A stretch of 64,000 nt of DNA, from the NCBI GenBank assembly GCA_963971305.1, contig OZ020308.1:32207275-32271274 (forward strand), written 5' to 3'. This DNA comes from Arcuatula senhousia. Taxonomy: Eukaryota > Mollusca > Bivalvia > Mytilida > Mytilidae. Shown piece by piece: positions 47,050 to 58,300 of this stretch. Below the pieces are notes generated by a model, which worked only from the letters and a program-made list of their open reading frames with translations, had not been told where the DNA came from and did not search any database. The position numbers and the translations under genes are program-made. Within the stretch, counting starts at the first letter, position 1; each line of letters begins with the position of its first letter.

Positions 47050-47172
47050 GCTCTTCATAGTCATATACTGTCTGGCATTTTCAACTTTTGGTAAAGAGCT
47101 TCTGATGATTCTTGAATAGACAAACGCGCGTCAGGCGTAGCAAAATTTATTGTCTGGAACTTTGTTGTTATT
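47050..47172 (-). repeat. ~360-bp-family fragment within the transposon intron
   Basis: It reads in reverse: GACAAACGCGCGTCAGGCGT followed by AGCAAAATTTATTGTCTGGA. It lies in the intron between transposase exons 4 and 5. Confidence 0.75.
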
Positions 47173-47668
47173 TATATTACGGGTAAACGTTTGGGCAAAT
47201 ATGGCATGTATGGGAAAAAATAGTTTGCAAAAGTTTTCCCTAAAAAATTTAAATAACAGTAAACATTTAGAGACCAACCATGTTATTTCTGGGTCGGTAT
47301 GGACTTTCATCCTTTACATACGATTTTTTAAAGCCTTAATAATAACAGAAATAATGGGAATTTAAGGATTTTTTTTCGATAGTATGTATGCACAGCCATG
47401 TAAACTTTTTTCTGGCAAGTTGTTGAATAACATTCTTTAAAAAAAATTCCCTTCTCAGCAGGGTTTTACTGGTTACGGTTAACACTAGCAAACTGAGGAC
47501 GGTAAAAATGACTTAAAACAAAGAATAGGACAATAGAAGAAAAGGTTTACAGCAGTCTTCAGTTTCCCCACTGAAAGCCACAAATACCCTGTGTATTCCT
47601 CGGTTATAAAATGTCTAAAGTGCTAAAACATGTATTCATATATTTTTGATCTATTTATTTTCAAATAG

Positions 47669-47746
47669 GTAAATCAAGAACGGGGGTTGTCGCCAGGAAA
47701 AGCAACCGCCAGGAATACTTTAAAACTTGATAAAAAACGAGCACTT
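47669..47746 (+). pseudogene. Transposase exon 5, truncated or frameshifted
   Basis: After TTCAAATAG the frame gives VNQERGLSPGKATARNTLKL and DKKRALVK before a stop at 47756. The LSPG segment is the usual continuation of the family. Dropping one base in the AAAAAA run near 47733 opens a frame that, once the satellite element at about 47762-48712 is removed, runs into KLKSLPSTKRKR at 48709. Alternatively a weak donor at 47747 splices in phase to 48748. Confidence 0.6.
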
Positions 47747-47761
47747 GTTAAATAAACTGTT

Positions 47762-48712
47762 AACACAGAGACATGTCTCGCCTGTCGCAACTGGACACAG
47801 TATAAAATGAAGTAAAAATCCTCCTTAAACTGATCTTAACTAATGCTTAAGCAGCTGCATACCAAATATAAATGGTGAACCATAACTGCTTTATAAAAAA
47901 CACTTGTGACATATTATATTAAGTAAAAAGTTAAAAAGTGTAAAATCTAAAAGTCAGTAGACTGTGACTGCAGGATCATACAGATGAAATACTTTTGAAA
48001 TTGATCTGTACTGCTGCCAATGCAACTGCATACCAAATATCAATGATGTACCATAACTGCTTCATGTTAAACAGACTTAAGAAAAAAGGTTAACCTCGAC
48101 CAAATCAGTGTAAAATTTCAAAGTCAGTAGACCGTGACTGCAGGATCATACAGATAAAATACTTTTGAAATTGATCTGTACTGATGCCAATGCAACTGCA
48201 TACCAAATATCAATGATGTACCATAACTGCTTCATGTTAAACAGACTTAAGAAAAAAGGTTAACCTCGGCCAAATCAGTGTAAAATTTCAAAGTCAGTAG
48301 ACCGTGACTGCAGGAGCATACAGGCGGTATCCTTTTAAAACTGATCTGTACTGATGCTGATGCAACTGCATACCAAATATCAATGGTGTAACATAACTGC
48401 TTCATGTTAAACAGACTTAAGAAAAAAGGTTAACCTCGGCCAAATCAGTGTAAAATTTCAAAGTCAGTAGACCGTGACTGCAGGAGCATACAGGTGAAAT
48501 CCTTTTAAAACTGATCTGTACTGATGCTGATGCAACTGCATACCAAATATCAATGGTGTAACATAACTAGTTCACACAAAACAGACTTAAGCAAAAACTT
48601 TAACCAATTGTGGACGCCGCCGCCGCCGCCGTCGCCGTCGCCGTCGCCGCCGGAATCACCATACCTAAGTCTCGCCTTTTGCGACATTCGTCGCAGGCGA
48701 GACAAAAACTGA
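47762..48712. mobile_element. Element with TGTCTCGCCTG ends carrying a 170-bp satellite
   Basis: TGTCTCGCCTGTCGCAA at about 47773 faces TTGCGACATTCGTCGCAGGC and GAGACA at about 48680-48705. Between them the CTGCATACCAAATAT unit recurs at about 47854, 48026, 48196, 48366 and 48536 (172, 170, 170, 170 bp). A (GCC)n/(GTC)n tract follows at 48612-48650. Conserved ends plus tandem core plus microsatellite resemble the pearl elements described in bivalves. Possible 6-bp duplication AAACTG on both sides. Confidence 0.7.
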
Positions 48713-48747
48713 AGTCGTTGCCGTCAACAAAACGAAAGCGCGTACAG

Positions 48748-48952
48748 AAAAAACAGAGTAAACAACAGAGGCAGTCGGCAAAGGAAATAAGAGAAGGAGT
48801 CACATACAGGACCAGCGTGGATAACGATAGCGACAGAGACGATGTAGATAGCATACCAGAATGTATCGACCCTCCCATATGTAGTCCAATAACTTTGGAA
48901 AGAGAAAAAAAGGTTGAAATGGTTGTGTTTGATTTAGAAACAACGGGATTTG
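48748..48952 (+). CDS. Exonuclease exon 1 (Exo I motif) of the TTAA transposon
   Basis: The frame encodes KKQSKQQRQSAKEIREGVTY, then an acidic linker, then MVVFDLETTGFG. The DLE is the Exo I Asp-x-Glu of DEDDh 3'-5' exonucleases (DnaQ/TREX type). The exon ends GGATTTG|GTAAGT in phase 1. Coding probably extends upstream to about 48709; the alanine/valine-rich start (MDAAAAAV...) belongs to the microsatellite of the inserted element and is not part of the protein. Confidence 0.72.
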
Positions 48953-49307
48953 GTAAGTTGTTAGATAACAAACATTTGATTTTTATGGGGGAGATTATGA
49001 TGAAATTTGAAATTATAAAAGGCAGAATGCCAATAATGAAGAAATAAACAGGCCGGAGAGAGCTTTGAATTAAAAAAGGCAGGATACTGTTTTGGGCTTA
49101 AAAATTTAAAGTATATTAAAAAAAACATTCAGGCCACGATTTGGTCAAAAATAAAACGACAGGACAAGAAAATATCCATAGTCCTTGTCCCCCATAAAAA
49201 TGAAATGGTTATTCCTTATATGATTTATGACACAGTTATCTTCTTTTCCACAATTGTCGTAATTTTTAATACAATGTCATACTTTTATTTACTTTGTCAT
49301 AAAATGT

Positions 49308-49793
49308 GAGTGAGTGAGTTGGTGTTTTACGCCCGTGCAACGCTATATAGGTTATTTACAGGCGATGAACATGAAAAGGATGATAAAATGAACATGAAAT
49401 GATGATGATAAATGAAACATGGGGATGGGGTGGGAAACAAAGGACCGGTAAATTTTGAAGAACCACAGGAAAAAGGGGAGAGGTGGGTAGGGTCGGAAAA
49501 TTTAGCCTATGTGGTGCACTACTGGGCGGTCCACAAAGGGGTCTTTTACGTGCATGAAGCGTGGCACTCTCCACACACGTTGGCCCACTATGGTCGGCGG
49601 TCAGGGTTTCCGTATTATAGACCTGACAACCCCCGCGGACGAGGGCTACCCTATTCAGCCACCTAGGGTACACACTTGGTCGCTCTGTGGGCTGAGCACC
49701 GACCCGACGTCGGAATCCCAAGACCCTTAGTCGCCTCTTACGACAAGCTAGGCTCTGCTGCGGGCCTATTCGCCACCCGGGCCCCGCACGGGA
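49308..49793 (-). mobile_element. SINE-like element, (ACTC)n-tail family, full length
   Basis: It is flanked by the perfect 14-bp duplication TTGTCATAAAATGT at 49294-49307 and 49794-49807 and lies in the exonuclease intron. Near-identity to 24941-25432 suggests recent activity. Confidence 0.94.
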
Positions 49794-50108
49794 TTGTCAT
49801 AAAATGTTTTGAGTGTATGCTGTCAAAGTACTTCTGCATCTTTGACTGATATTTTTATTTTCAAATGTGTGCAAATCATGTGTGACCGTCTGTCCGTCCG
49901 TCCGTCCGTTCATTGTCCGGTCCGTTTATGTGTTATGTTGTGGGTTTTTTTTTTATTTAAGGTTTAAGTTTTTAAAATTATAAAGTCTTTGAACTTAAAA
50001 ATTAACTATTTGATATGATCTTTAATTGAAAAAAAATATCTGTCTCAGATACATGTAATTATTCGGATATCATTTAATAATCATTATACTTGATTATTTT
50101 TATTTCAG

Positions 50109-50893
50109 GTTATGGTGCTGAAATAGTGCAAATTTCCGCAAAGTCGTCTGATTCAGATTTTAATGGCTACATTTTACCAAAGAAACCAATGGACAAAAAA
50201 GCTAGTGAAGTGACTAATTTATATAGTACCGGTTGTGCCCTATACTTTAAAGGAGAAAAACTGCAAACAGTGGAAAAACGCAAATGCCTCTCAGCTTTTA
50301 TTGATTTTTTACCCGCAAACGCTGTACTCATTGCTCATAACTGTAAAAACTTTGATGCTAAAGTTCTAATAAACGAGCTTAAATCTGTGAATCTGCTGCA
50401 AAATTTCGAGGCCAAAGTCGCAGGATTTTCGGACACTCTACCATTACTAAAAGACAAATTTCCTGGGCGAAAATCATACACTCAAACCGCACTTGTAACA
50501 GATCAGATTGGAGAGACATATAATGCACACAGTGCAACAGATGATGTCAGAGCATTGAGAACACTTATAGGCAGATTATGTATCGAAGATTCAGAGATCC
50601 TGAAGTATAGCTTTACAACACAATATCTTAGGAACTATCTGGAATACTTTAACAGCTGGCAAACACGAGTGTCTTCTTTCCAGCCGCTAATCAGGAAAAA
50701 AGTGTTGTCGAAAGTCATGTGTGAAAAGGCGGCAAAATCTGGACTTAATATTACACATATCAAATTAGCATTCAAAAGAGGCCATTTCGATGGAATTAAG
50801 GCTCTTTTTTCTGAGAAAAACAATCAAGGTTCCACGAGAGTGACAGCATCCAAGAAAGTTATTGATCGTGTTGTTAATTATTTAAATGAATGA
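50109..50893 (+). CDS. Exonuclease exon 2 (Exo II and Exo III motifs) of the TTAA transposon
   Basis: After TTATTTCAG the junction reads TTGFG-YGAEIVQISA in frame. Exo II is LIAHNCKNFDAKVLINEL (catalytic Asp in NFD) and Exo III is NAHSATDDVRAL, with the H-x4-D of the DEDDh subgroup; all four acidic residues and the His are kept over the two exons. A ~100-residue C-terminal extension without a known domain ends at RVVNYLNE. The role could be processing of transposon ends or of donor-site breaks; this is inference. No other gene lies between it and the transposase. Confidence 0.8.
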
Positions 50894-52168
50894 AATGTTT
50901 AGAATCATGTATATCTGTTGCAGTTATGAATAATATTTATCTTAATGATCCAGTCTTTTTGTAACAATCAGCAACGCAAAAGGAAATTTCCGTCCATACG
51001 TTATTTCGTATGTTAGTACATCCTGTAGAAAAATACCTATTTCAAAATGAGAGCAAAGCAAATACGCTATTTATTTGCGTAACGTTAAAAGCTATTTACG
51101 TCCAAATACTGAACTCACGACGTCGACGTTTTCTGTTTTTTTTACACAATTCTAAATCTTTGGGCTCAATTCTTGAAAAAAGATGGTCCATGACCTAGTA
51201 CAAAAATTATATCATTATTTTCGAAATTTATTGAATTTTACTATGTTAGTTTTTTGTTGCAATGTAAAATGTTTATTTATTCGATGTCAATCGGAAATTT
51301 TGGTACATTTTTTTGTGTTTTCCCATTACGTCTATACAAATTTTCCGCCAAAATCGGCGTTTTTAACGTTAAATATCTTTAAAAATCGATCCACAACACT
51401 ATGTTTTGACTTGATATTCTGGTGTATCAGGGTAAAAGGTATAACCATGCAAAATTTTATTGAAAAGTAAGATGGTTGACTAAAGTAACGTCTCCCCTTA
51501 ACTACTTGTCAAAAATATTTTACTGTAAGAGAAACATTGTCAGTCCTAAGCCAAGTTTGATATAACCACATCATGTTGACCCTGAGTATTTTGAAACATT
51601 TTGACTTCACAAAAACACTTAAAGTACTACAACATCAAGTTTGGTTAAATCATGCCATAAAATCTATTATTAAGCCCCATCTAGGAAAGTTAAATGGCTT
51701 ATTAGTGTTCAGGTTCACTCCTCCCAAATGTTGCGAGGTGGGGCATTATTTCTTTTGAATACATTCTTGTTAACTCAGTCTCATTTTGCAAACAATTAAT
51801 TTGAAAAGCCAAAACATGATTTGTATGGTTTAGTATTTAAAATAAACTGGTCAAACCTGTTGTTCTCGTCGCTGTAGAGCCATGTCAAAACATTGATATT
51901 CCGTTGTGACGTTTCATCAAAGAAAATGGATCACAAAGCTCCAAATATCTTAACTTCAAGTAAAAAGGTTTTTTTAGTTGTCATTTTTAATTTCCACAAA
52001 AAGTAATTCAAATTATTGTGACAGAAAAAAAGGTTAAGTTTGATTAATCATGTGTCGTTTAATTTTTCTGACCAATCAAAGAAAATCGTATCTTTGACTA
52101 ATGACATATTTCCAGTTTATATTTAAAACAGTATTCTCAAAAAACATTTTAAGTCTAAATTAACACTT

Positions 52169-53609
52169 TTTAGCTCACCTGACCCAAAGGGTCATGTGAG
52201 CTATTGTCATCACTTGGCGTCCGTCGTCCGTCCGTAAACTTTTGAAAACGTTAACTCCTCTGACACCATAAGTCCAATTGATACCAAACTTGGTATGGTT
52301 GTTGTTTAGCATTCGGTGCTTAGAACTGATGTGGGGATTTATGATTCGTAGTAAAACATGGCCGCCATGGCTAAAAATAGAACATAGGGGTAAGATGCAG
52401 TTTTTTGCAAATAACTCATAAACGGCTACAGACATCAAAATTCTGGCAGGGTAAAAGTGATAAGCACCTCAAGATCTACCTACCCTGAAATTTTGAAGAA
52501 AATCCAACAACCCATGTAGGAGTTATTGCCCTTTTTGTGGATGTTTTTGCAAATTTTGCACCTGTTTAGCTCAATATCTTGAAAACTATTCAAGATATTT
52601 AAGAAATTTAAATTGCATATTGTTAAGCACATCAAGATCTACAAAATATGTAATAGAGTCAACGTTGTAGAACCTTTCCTTTAAGGAGTTATTGCCATTA
52701 GAACGTCAAAATTGAGCATTTTAACAGCATTTCCTCATTACATTGAAAACATTAACTCCTCTGACACTTCAAGTCCAATTGGAACCAAACTTGGTATATT
52801 TGTTTATTAGCATTAGGTGTATAGAACTGATGTGGGGATTTTTGATTGGTCATAAAACATGGCCGCTGTGGCTAAAAATAGAACATTGGGGTAAATGGCA
52901 GTTTTTTGCAAATAACTCAAAAACGGTGACAGATTTTAAAATTTTGATTGGGAACAAAAGTGATCAGCACCTAAAGATCTACAAGCTCTGAAATTTTGAA
53001 GAAATTCCAACGACCCATGTAGGAGTTATTGCCCTTTTTGTGGATTTTTGGCAAATTTTGCACCTGTTTAGCTCAATATCTTGAAAACTGTACTAGATAT
53101 CTGAGAAATTTAAATTGCATATAGTTAAGCACATCAAGATCTACAAAATATGCAATTGGGCCAACGTTGTAGGATCTTTCCTTTGACGAGTTATTGCCCT
53201 GAGAACGTCAAAATTGAGGTTTTAAAAAGCGTTTCCTCATTACATTGAAAATGTTAACTCTTCTGACACTTAAAGTCAAATTGGAACCAAACTTGGTATT
53301 GTTGTTAATTAGCATTAGGTGTATAGAACTGATGTGGGGATTTTTGATTGGTTGTTAAACATGGCCGCTGTGGCTAAAAATAGAACATTAGGTTAAACTG
53401 CATTTTTTTCCTAATAACTCAAAAAGGGTGACAGATTTTTGAATTTTAATTGAGATAAAAGTGGTCAGTACCTTAAGATCCACCATATTGTCAGATGACC
53501 CCCTTATTAAACTTATAACCCTTTCAATGTCAAATAGATTTTGCCTAATAGCCTTAACTTCAGGCACATATGTCAGGTGAGCGATTCAGGCTCCTGGGAG
53601 CCTCTTGTT
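52169..53609 (+). mobile_element. Satellite-carrying element, copy E (~500-bp units)
   Basis: TTTAGCTCACCTGACCCAAA pairs with GGGTCATGTGAGCT as terminal hairpin; CACTTGGCGTCCGTCGTCCG follows. Monomers are marked by ATGGCCGC at 52359, 52859 and 53361 (500 and 502 bp). It ends GAGCGATTCAGGCTCCTGGG AGCCTCTTGTT just before the next exon of the OTU-like gene. Confidence 0.8.
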
Positions 53610-53634
53610 GAAATATTCTTTTTCTATTTTACAG

Positions 53635-53800
53635 CCTTATTTCATCTTCACGTGTTAACCCACCTTCTGGAACGACCAATACAACAACATTGTGTCAAAA
53701 CCTATGAGAGTTACCAGCAGCTTCTGTTTCCTCCCTTAGAAAACATCAAGTATCCATCACCCATTCATTTGGTGTGGGTTCCATCTAAACCAAGAAGTTA
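53635..53800 (+). CDS. OTU-like domain exon (third)
   Basis: TTTTACAG is the acceptor. The frame gives LFHLHVLTHLLERPIQQHCV and ENIKYPSPIHLVWVPSKPRS. It joins the exon at 43011-43158 in phase 1 across the 10.5-kb intron holding the TTAA transposon, and leaves in phase 2 at AGTTA|GTGAGT. The segment corresponds to the strand-rich middle of the OTU-like fold (FHIHALxxxLxRPI in relatives). Confidence 0.6.
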
Positions 53801-53988
53801 GTGAGTGTATATTTTATCTGTCATTTCCATCATCTTGGTCTATTCTCTCATATAAAGATTTTGGAAAAAAAAATTGTAGAATAAAATTTTAAGAAGCAAA
53901 GAGGTACCAGTGAGGCATTCAAACGTCAAAAGTCTGAAATGGTGACGACAAAACGAGTAAACACGAACCAGAACAGCCCAAAAATATA

Positions 53989-54479
53989 GTGAGTGAGTGA
54001 GTGATTTTGTGTTTTACGCACGTGCAACGCTATATAGGTTATTTACAGGCGATGAACATGAAAAGGATGATAAAATGAACATGAAATGATGATGATAAAT
54101 GAAATATGGGGGTGGGGTGGGACACGAAGGACTGGTAAATTTTGAAGAACCACAGGAAAAGGGGAGATGTGGGTAGGGGCGGAAAATTTAGCCTATGTGG
54201 TGCACTACTTGGCGGTCCACAAAGGGGTCTTTTACGTGCATGATGCGTGGCACTCTCCACACATGTTGGCCCACTATGGTCGGCGGTCAGGGTTTCCGTA
54301 TTATAGACCCGACAACCCCCGCGGACGAGGGCCACCCTATTCAGCCACCTAGGGTACACACTTGGTCGCTCTGTGGGCTGAGCACTGACCCGACGTCAGA
54401 ATCCAAGACCCTTAGTCGCCTCTTACGACAAGCTAGGCTCTGCTGCGGGCCTATACGCCACCAGGGCCCCGCACGGGAC
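53989..54479 (-). mobile_element. SINE-like element, (ACTC)n-tail family, full length
   Basis: It is flanked by the perfect duplication GCCCAAAAATATA at 53976-53988 and 54480-54492 and lies in an intron of the OTU-like gene. The 219-codon frame across it into the next exon is accidental. Confidence 0.93.
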
Positions 54480-54604
54480 GCCCAAAAATATACAAAGCAT
54501 AAAAACTTGAAACAACTGAAACACAATAACAGCTTGAACTTTTATCCTCCTTATAGTTTGGCTGGGGTTATGTCTTTTTCAAATATATTTTGTAGGTATG
54601 CTAG

Positions 54605-54862
54605 TATAAACCATGTTGTACCAGCAGTGTGTGATATAGGGGTATATGGCACTCTAAAGGACGAGTGTGCCTTCCTGGGACTAGGTGTTTGTGCATTGAC
54701 ACAATATTTCAACAATAGATGCAGTCCTGGATGGGTAGAATGTGTGGTCAATGGGTCCATGATGCTTGTATGGGTGTCAATGCCAAAGACTTTAGTGCTA
54801 GGGATGACTTTCCTTGTGGGTGTGACATGCTCAAAAATGGTACAGTTCCAATAAAGAGGTAG
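54605..54862 (+). CDS. OTU-like gene, last visible exon (catalytic His region), frame uncertain
   Basis: Using the acceptor ATGCTAG|TATAAACC it joins in phase 2 as KPRS-YINHVVPAV. NHVVP fits the position of the catalytic His (NHFVPL in relatives). The same frame continues VCDIGVYGTLKDECAFLGLG to a stop at 54854. From about 54731 another frame reads CGQWVHDACMG...DDFPCGCDM to a stop at 54862, which resembles the cysteine/histidine end of a PHD-like finger. A one-base change near 54725 would join the two, so the end of the protein is unsettled. Confidence 0.5.
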
Positions 54863-55019
54863 TTAAAGTTAATAGTTAAATAAATGAAAACATGTTAAGA
54901 AGTTAATTAAGAAGAAAATTTTTTACTGACTTAAATATCTAACAAACAATTATAACTGTTATCTTACATGACTTTATTAAACAAAACATAAAATGTTCAT
55001 TTTGTATGATTTAATTATT
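54863..55019. other. Possible 3' flank of the OTU-like gene
   Basis: AT-rich. AATAAA is present at 54851-54856 overlapping the stop region, but no poly(A) site is called. Confidence 0.25.
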
Positions 55020-55064
55020 TCAAGCATTTCCATTGATTGATTGATTGATTGCTGGCTGCTTATT

Positions 55065-55098
55065 GTCCCGTCGGCGATATTTCAGCCATCATCGGGAC
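55065..55098 (-). promoter_or_regulatory. LINE 3' terminal two-stem structure
   Basis: On the minus strand GTCCCGA pairs with ACGGGAC (one A-A mismatch). Inside, after a 4-base linker, GGC pairs with GCC around a 9-base loop. The same geometry with different paired bases is present at the 3' ends of both SINE-like families. Probable recognition site of the element's reverse transcriptase. Confidence 0.7.
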
Positions 55099-55359
55099 AT
55101 AAACAAGTTGAAATATATAAATAAAATAAATATATATAAAACAAAGTCAAAAGACCGCTGAGTAAAACAAAAAACAAACAAACAGAAAAGTAGATTAAAA
55201 ACTCACTTAAAAATGAACACTCTAAAAAATAAAATAACAACAACAATTGTTGTTTTAGAGCAATATATTAAGGTAGAACAAATATAAATTAAAGGAAAAA
55301 TAGAAAAATTAACGAGTTAATAAAACAAACAATGAACATAAGCAATATTTTATTTAAAA

Positions 55360-58300
55360 CTATAATTTATTGTAAAGACCAATTTCTTTGATAAAAGATA
55401 AAATAGCATCGTTATGGATGCCGCTGAACAAATCGTGCATTGTTGCACAGCTAAAGTACTTCATTCGCGTAGGAGCGACATCAACACAGTCAAGGAGAAC
55501 ATGCTTCAGCGAATACGGAGTGTCACAAGGGATGCACACTGGTGCCTCTTTCTCTTGTGTCATCAAGTGGCCATGAGTGACTCTAGAATGTCCAATACGA
55601 CATCTAGTGATGACCACTTGGTCTCGACGGCATCGGAATGAAGCATGATTCTCCCCAAGCTGTGGTTTCAGCTCATGAAGTTTGTTGTGCTCAGCGGCAG
55701 CCCAAACCTCATCCCACAAACTTTGAACATATATACGGATTGCATTTCTGCAATCCGAATGGGGAATAAAACATTTCGAAATTGGTTTGCGAAGGGCTTC
55801 CTTCGCAACCCTGTCCACGACTGAATTCCCATGAATACCAGTATGACTGGGTACCCATAGGAAAATCAATTCTGCACCACCTCTAATCAATTGGTGAATC
55901 ATGTAATCAATTTTACTAATTAATGGATTTTTAAACTTGCGGTTCTCAATTGCCAAAAGACAAGAGAGAGAATCAGAACAGATGAAGAATTGTGCGTGCT
56001 CTGAAGCATCAATTAAACGAAGAGCTAAAATAATGGCTCTGGCTTCAGCTGTAAAAATGGAAGCAGAAGATGGGAGTCGTTGGGTGGAAGTGCTATTTCC
56101 TAAGATAGCAGCAGATGCAACGCTATCACCATCTTTAGAGCCATCTGTATAAACAGTCAGAAAATCAGGATATCTAGATTTAATTTCACAGTAATCTTGT
56201 TGAATAAGCAAATGATTTGTTTCAGACTTTTTATGTTTACGAAGATCAAAATTAAATTCAGGTTTTAGAAGTTCCCAGGGTGGAACCTTCAACAGTGTAA
56301 CAGGTTTAATTGTTTCCAAATCAATATTAAGATTAGCTAAATGTGGTGCAATACGAATGCCAAATGGAGGAGTTTTATTTTCATGTTTTTCATAAACAGT
56401 TTTAAGAGGTGGATTGAAAACACAGTCGTGGGCAGGGTTCCCAGGGAAAGCCTTTAGCTTTGTAGCATATTGGAGACCGAGTTTTATTCTACGATGTTTC
56501 AGGGATGGTTCATTTGCCTCCGCATACAGGCTCTCAATAGGAGATGTCCTGTATGCACCGAGGCAAAGTCGCAACCCCTGATGATGGACAGCATCTAAAA
56601 TTTGTAAATATGACTTTTTAGCTGATCCATACACAGCAGAACCATAATCCAATTTCGATCTCACAAGAGACCTGTACAAATTTAAAAGAACAGATTTATC
56701 AGCTCCCCAGTCAGTACTGGAGACAACTTTAATAATATCAAGAGCCTTGAGGCATCTTGATTTTAGCATTTTGATATGGGGTAGAAAGGAAAGTTTTTTA
56801 TCAAAAAGAACACCAAGAAATTTCGATTCTTCGACTATTGAAATTTTTTTATCATATAAATAAAGATCTGGATCAGGATGGAGTTTTCGCTTTTTACAAA
56901 AATGCATAGCAACAGTTTTACTTTCTGAAAACTTAAAGCCGTTTTCAGAGGCCCATTTTTCAATTCGATTAAGGCATAGTTGTAGTTGCCTTTCGATAGT
57001 GTTCATATTTTTGGCACTGTAGCATATTAAAAAGTCATCAACATATAAGGAACCTTCAATATTATCTTTCAAAACTTTGGCAATACTATTTATTTTGATA
57101 CTGAAGAGAGTGACAGAAAGAATACTACCTTGAGGAACACCCATTTCCTGGTCAAACTCTTCAGATAATGTTTTATTAACTTTAACGTTGAAATGTCTAT
57201 CAGAAAGGAAGTCGGCCAAAAAGTTTGGTAACCTTCCCTTCAACCCCATATCAGAAATGTCTTTTAAAATACCATACTTCCATGTGGTGTCATAAGCTTT
57301 TTCGAGATCGAAAAAGATAGACACCACATGTTCGTTCTTCGCGAAAGCGTTTCGAAGAAAAGACTCAAAACGGACCAAATGATCTTGTGTGCTCCTGCCT
57401 TGGCGAAAACCACACTGGATATTCGAAATGAGCCCATTGGACTCGAGGAACCAAACAAGCCGATCATTGATCATACGTTCAAGAGTCTTACAGACGCAGC
57501 TTGTCAAGGCTATCGGACGATAGTTGGAAGCATCTGTATGATCCTTCCCTGGTTTGGGGATAGGAACAACAGTGGCAAGCTTCCATATTTCTGGCAATTT
57601 ACCATTTATCCAAACATCGTTCATTAAATTTAAAAGAGTATTCATCGATATATCAGGAAGATGTTTTAGAAGCTGATAATGGATATTGTCGGGGCCACAG
57701 GCCGTATCATGTGCTTTACTTAAAGAAGTTTTGAGTTCATCCAACGAAAAAGGAGAGTTGTAGCTTTCGGAGTTGTCAGAATTAAAGTTTAATTTGGTTT
57801 TCTCAGCTGTTTGTTTAAATTTTTGAAAATCAGGTTTGTAATTGGATGAAGATGAATGTTTTGCAAAGGTCTCAGCTAATTTGTTGGCAATATCTTTTTC
57901 AGATGTTAAAGTGGAATTGCCAACATTAAGATGCTTAACAGATGATTTTGAGTTTTTACCTTTCATTTTCTGAATGAAGTTCCAAATTTTATTCATGGGA
58001 GTTCGAGAGGTTAAACCAGATACAAATTTTTTCCAGGATGTTCTTCTTGTTTGTTTGCATGTTCGTCTTGCCTTTGCCCGAAAAATTCTAAAATTACTCA
58101 AATTTTCTTTCGTTTGTTGTTTGCCGAATTGTTTTTGAGCTTTATTTCTATCGTCGATAGCCTTGTCACACTCGTCTGTGAACCAAGGTTTATTAAGTTT
58201 TTTTGGAGTTGCCGAGGTCTTTGGAATGGTTTCATCAGCTATTGAGATAAGAGTTTGGTTAAAAGTTGTTATTGGTTCTTGATCCTGATCAAAAATTTCT

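Larger units (their letters stand above)
43205..51501 (+). mobile_element. TTAA-flanked DNA transposon (8.3 kb) with DDE transposase and DEDDh exonuclease
   Basis: The left end TTAAGGGGAGACGTTACTTT at 43205-43224 is matched exactly in reverse complement at 51482-51501, giving 16-bp inverted repeats bordered by TTAA. Inside, on the plus strand, lie five transposase exons and two exonuclease exons. A 360-bp-family fragment, a 170-bp satellite element and a SINE have inserted into it. The transposase resembles what Pfam calls Mutator-like, but classical Mutator elements make ~9-bp duplications; TTAA points to Kolobok or piggyBac, and the protein is not piggyBac-like. Kolobok-type is my best guess. 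Confidence 0.85.

Noticed and set aside
48610..48720. Alanine/valine-rich N-terminus (MDAAAAAVAVAV) of the exonuclease frame
   Set aside because: It is a translation of the (GCC)n/(GTC)n microsatellite and the terminal repeat of the inserted satellite element.
43205..51501. piggyBac assignment based on TTAA
   Set aside because: The transposase has none of the piggyBac core motifs I know. Its DDE residues sit in YDGGW, MDDD and INES contexts of the Mutator-like/Kolobok-like type.
18561..54854. Recurrent frames such as MWCTTWRSTKGSFTC and CVESATLHARKRPLCGP at many loci
   Set aside because: They lie inside copies of the SINE-like element, occur on both strands and break differently in each copy. 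They are repeat sequence, not genes.
55414..58245. Plus-strand frames over the LINE ORF2
   Set aside because: They are antisense shadows of an intact 1225-residue protein.
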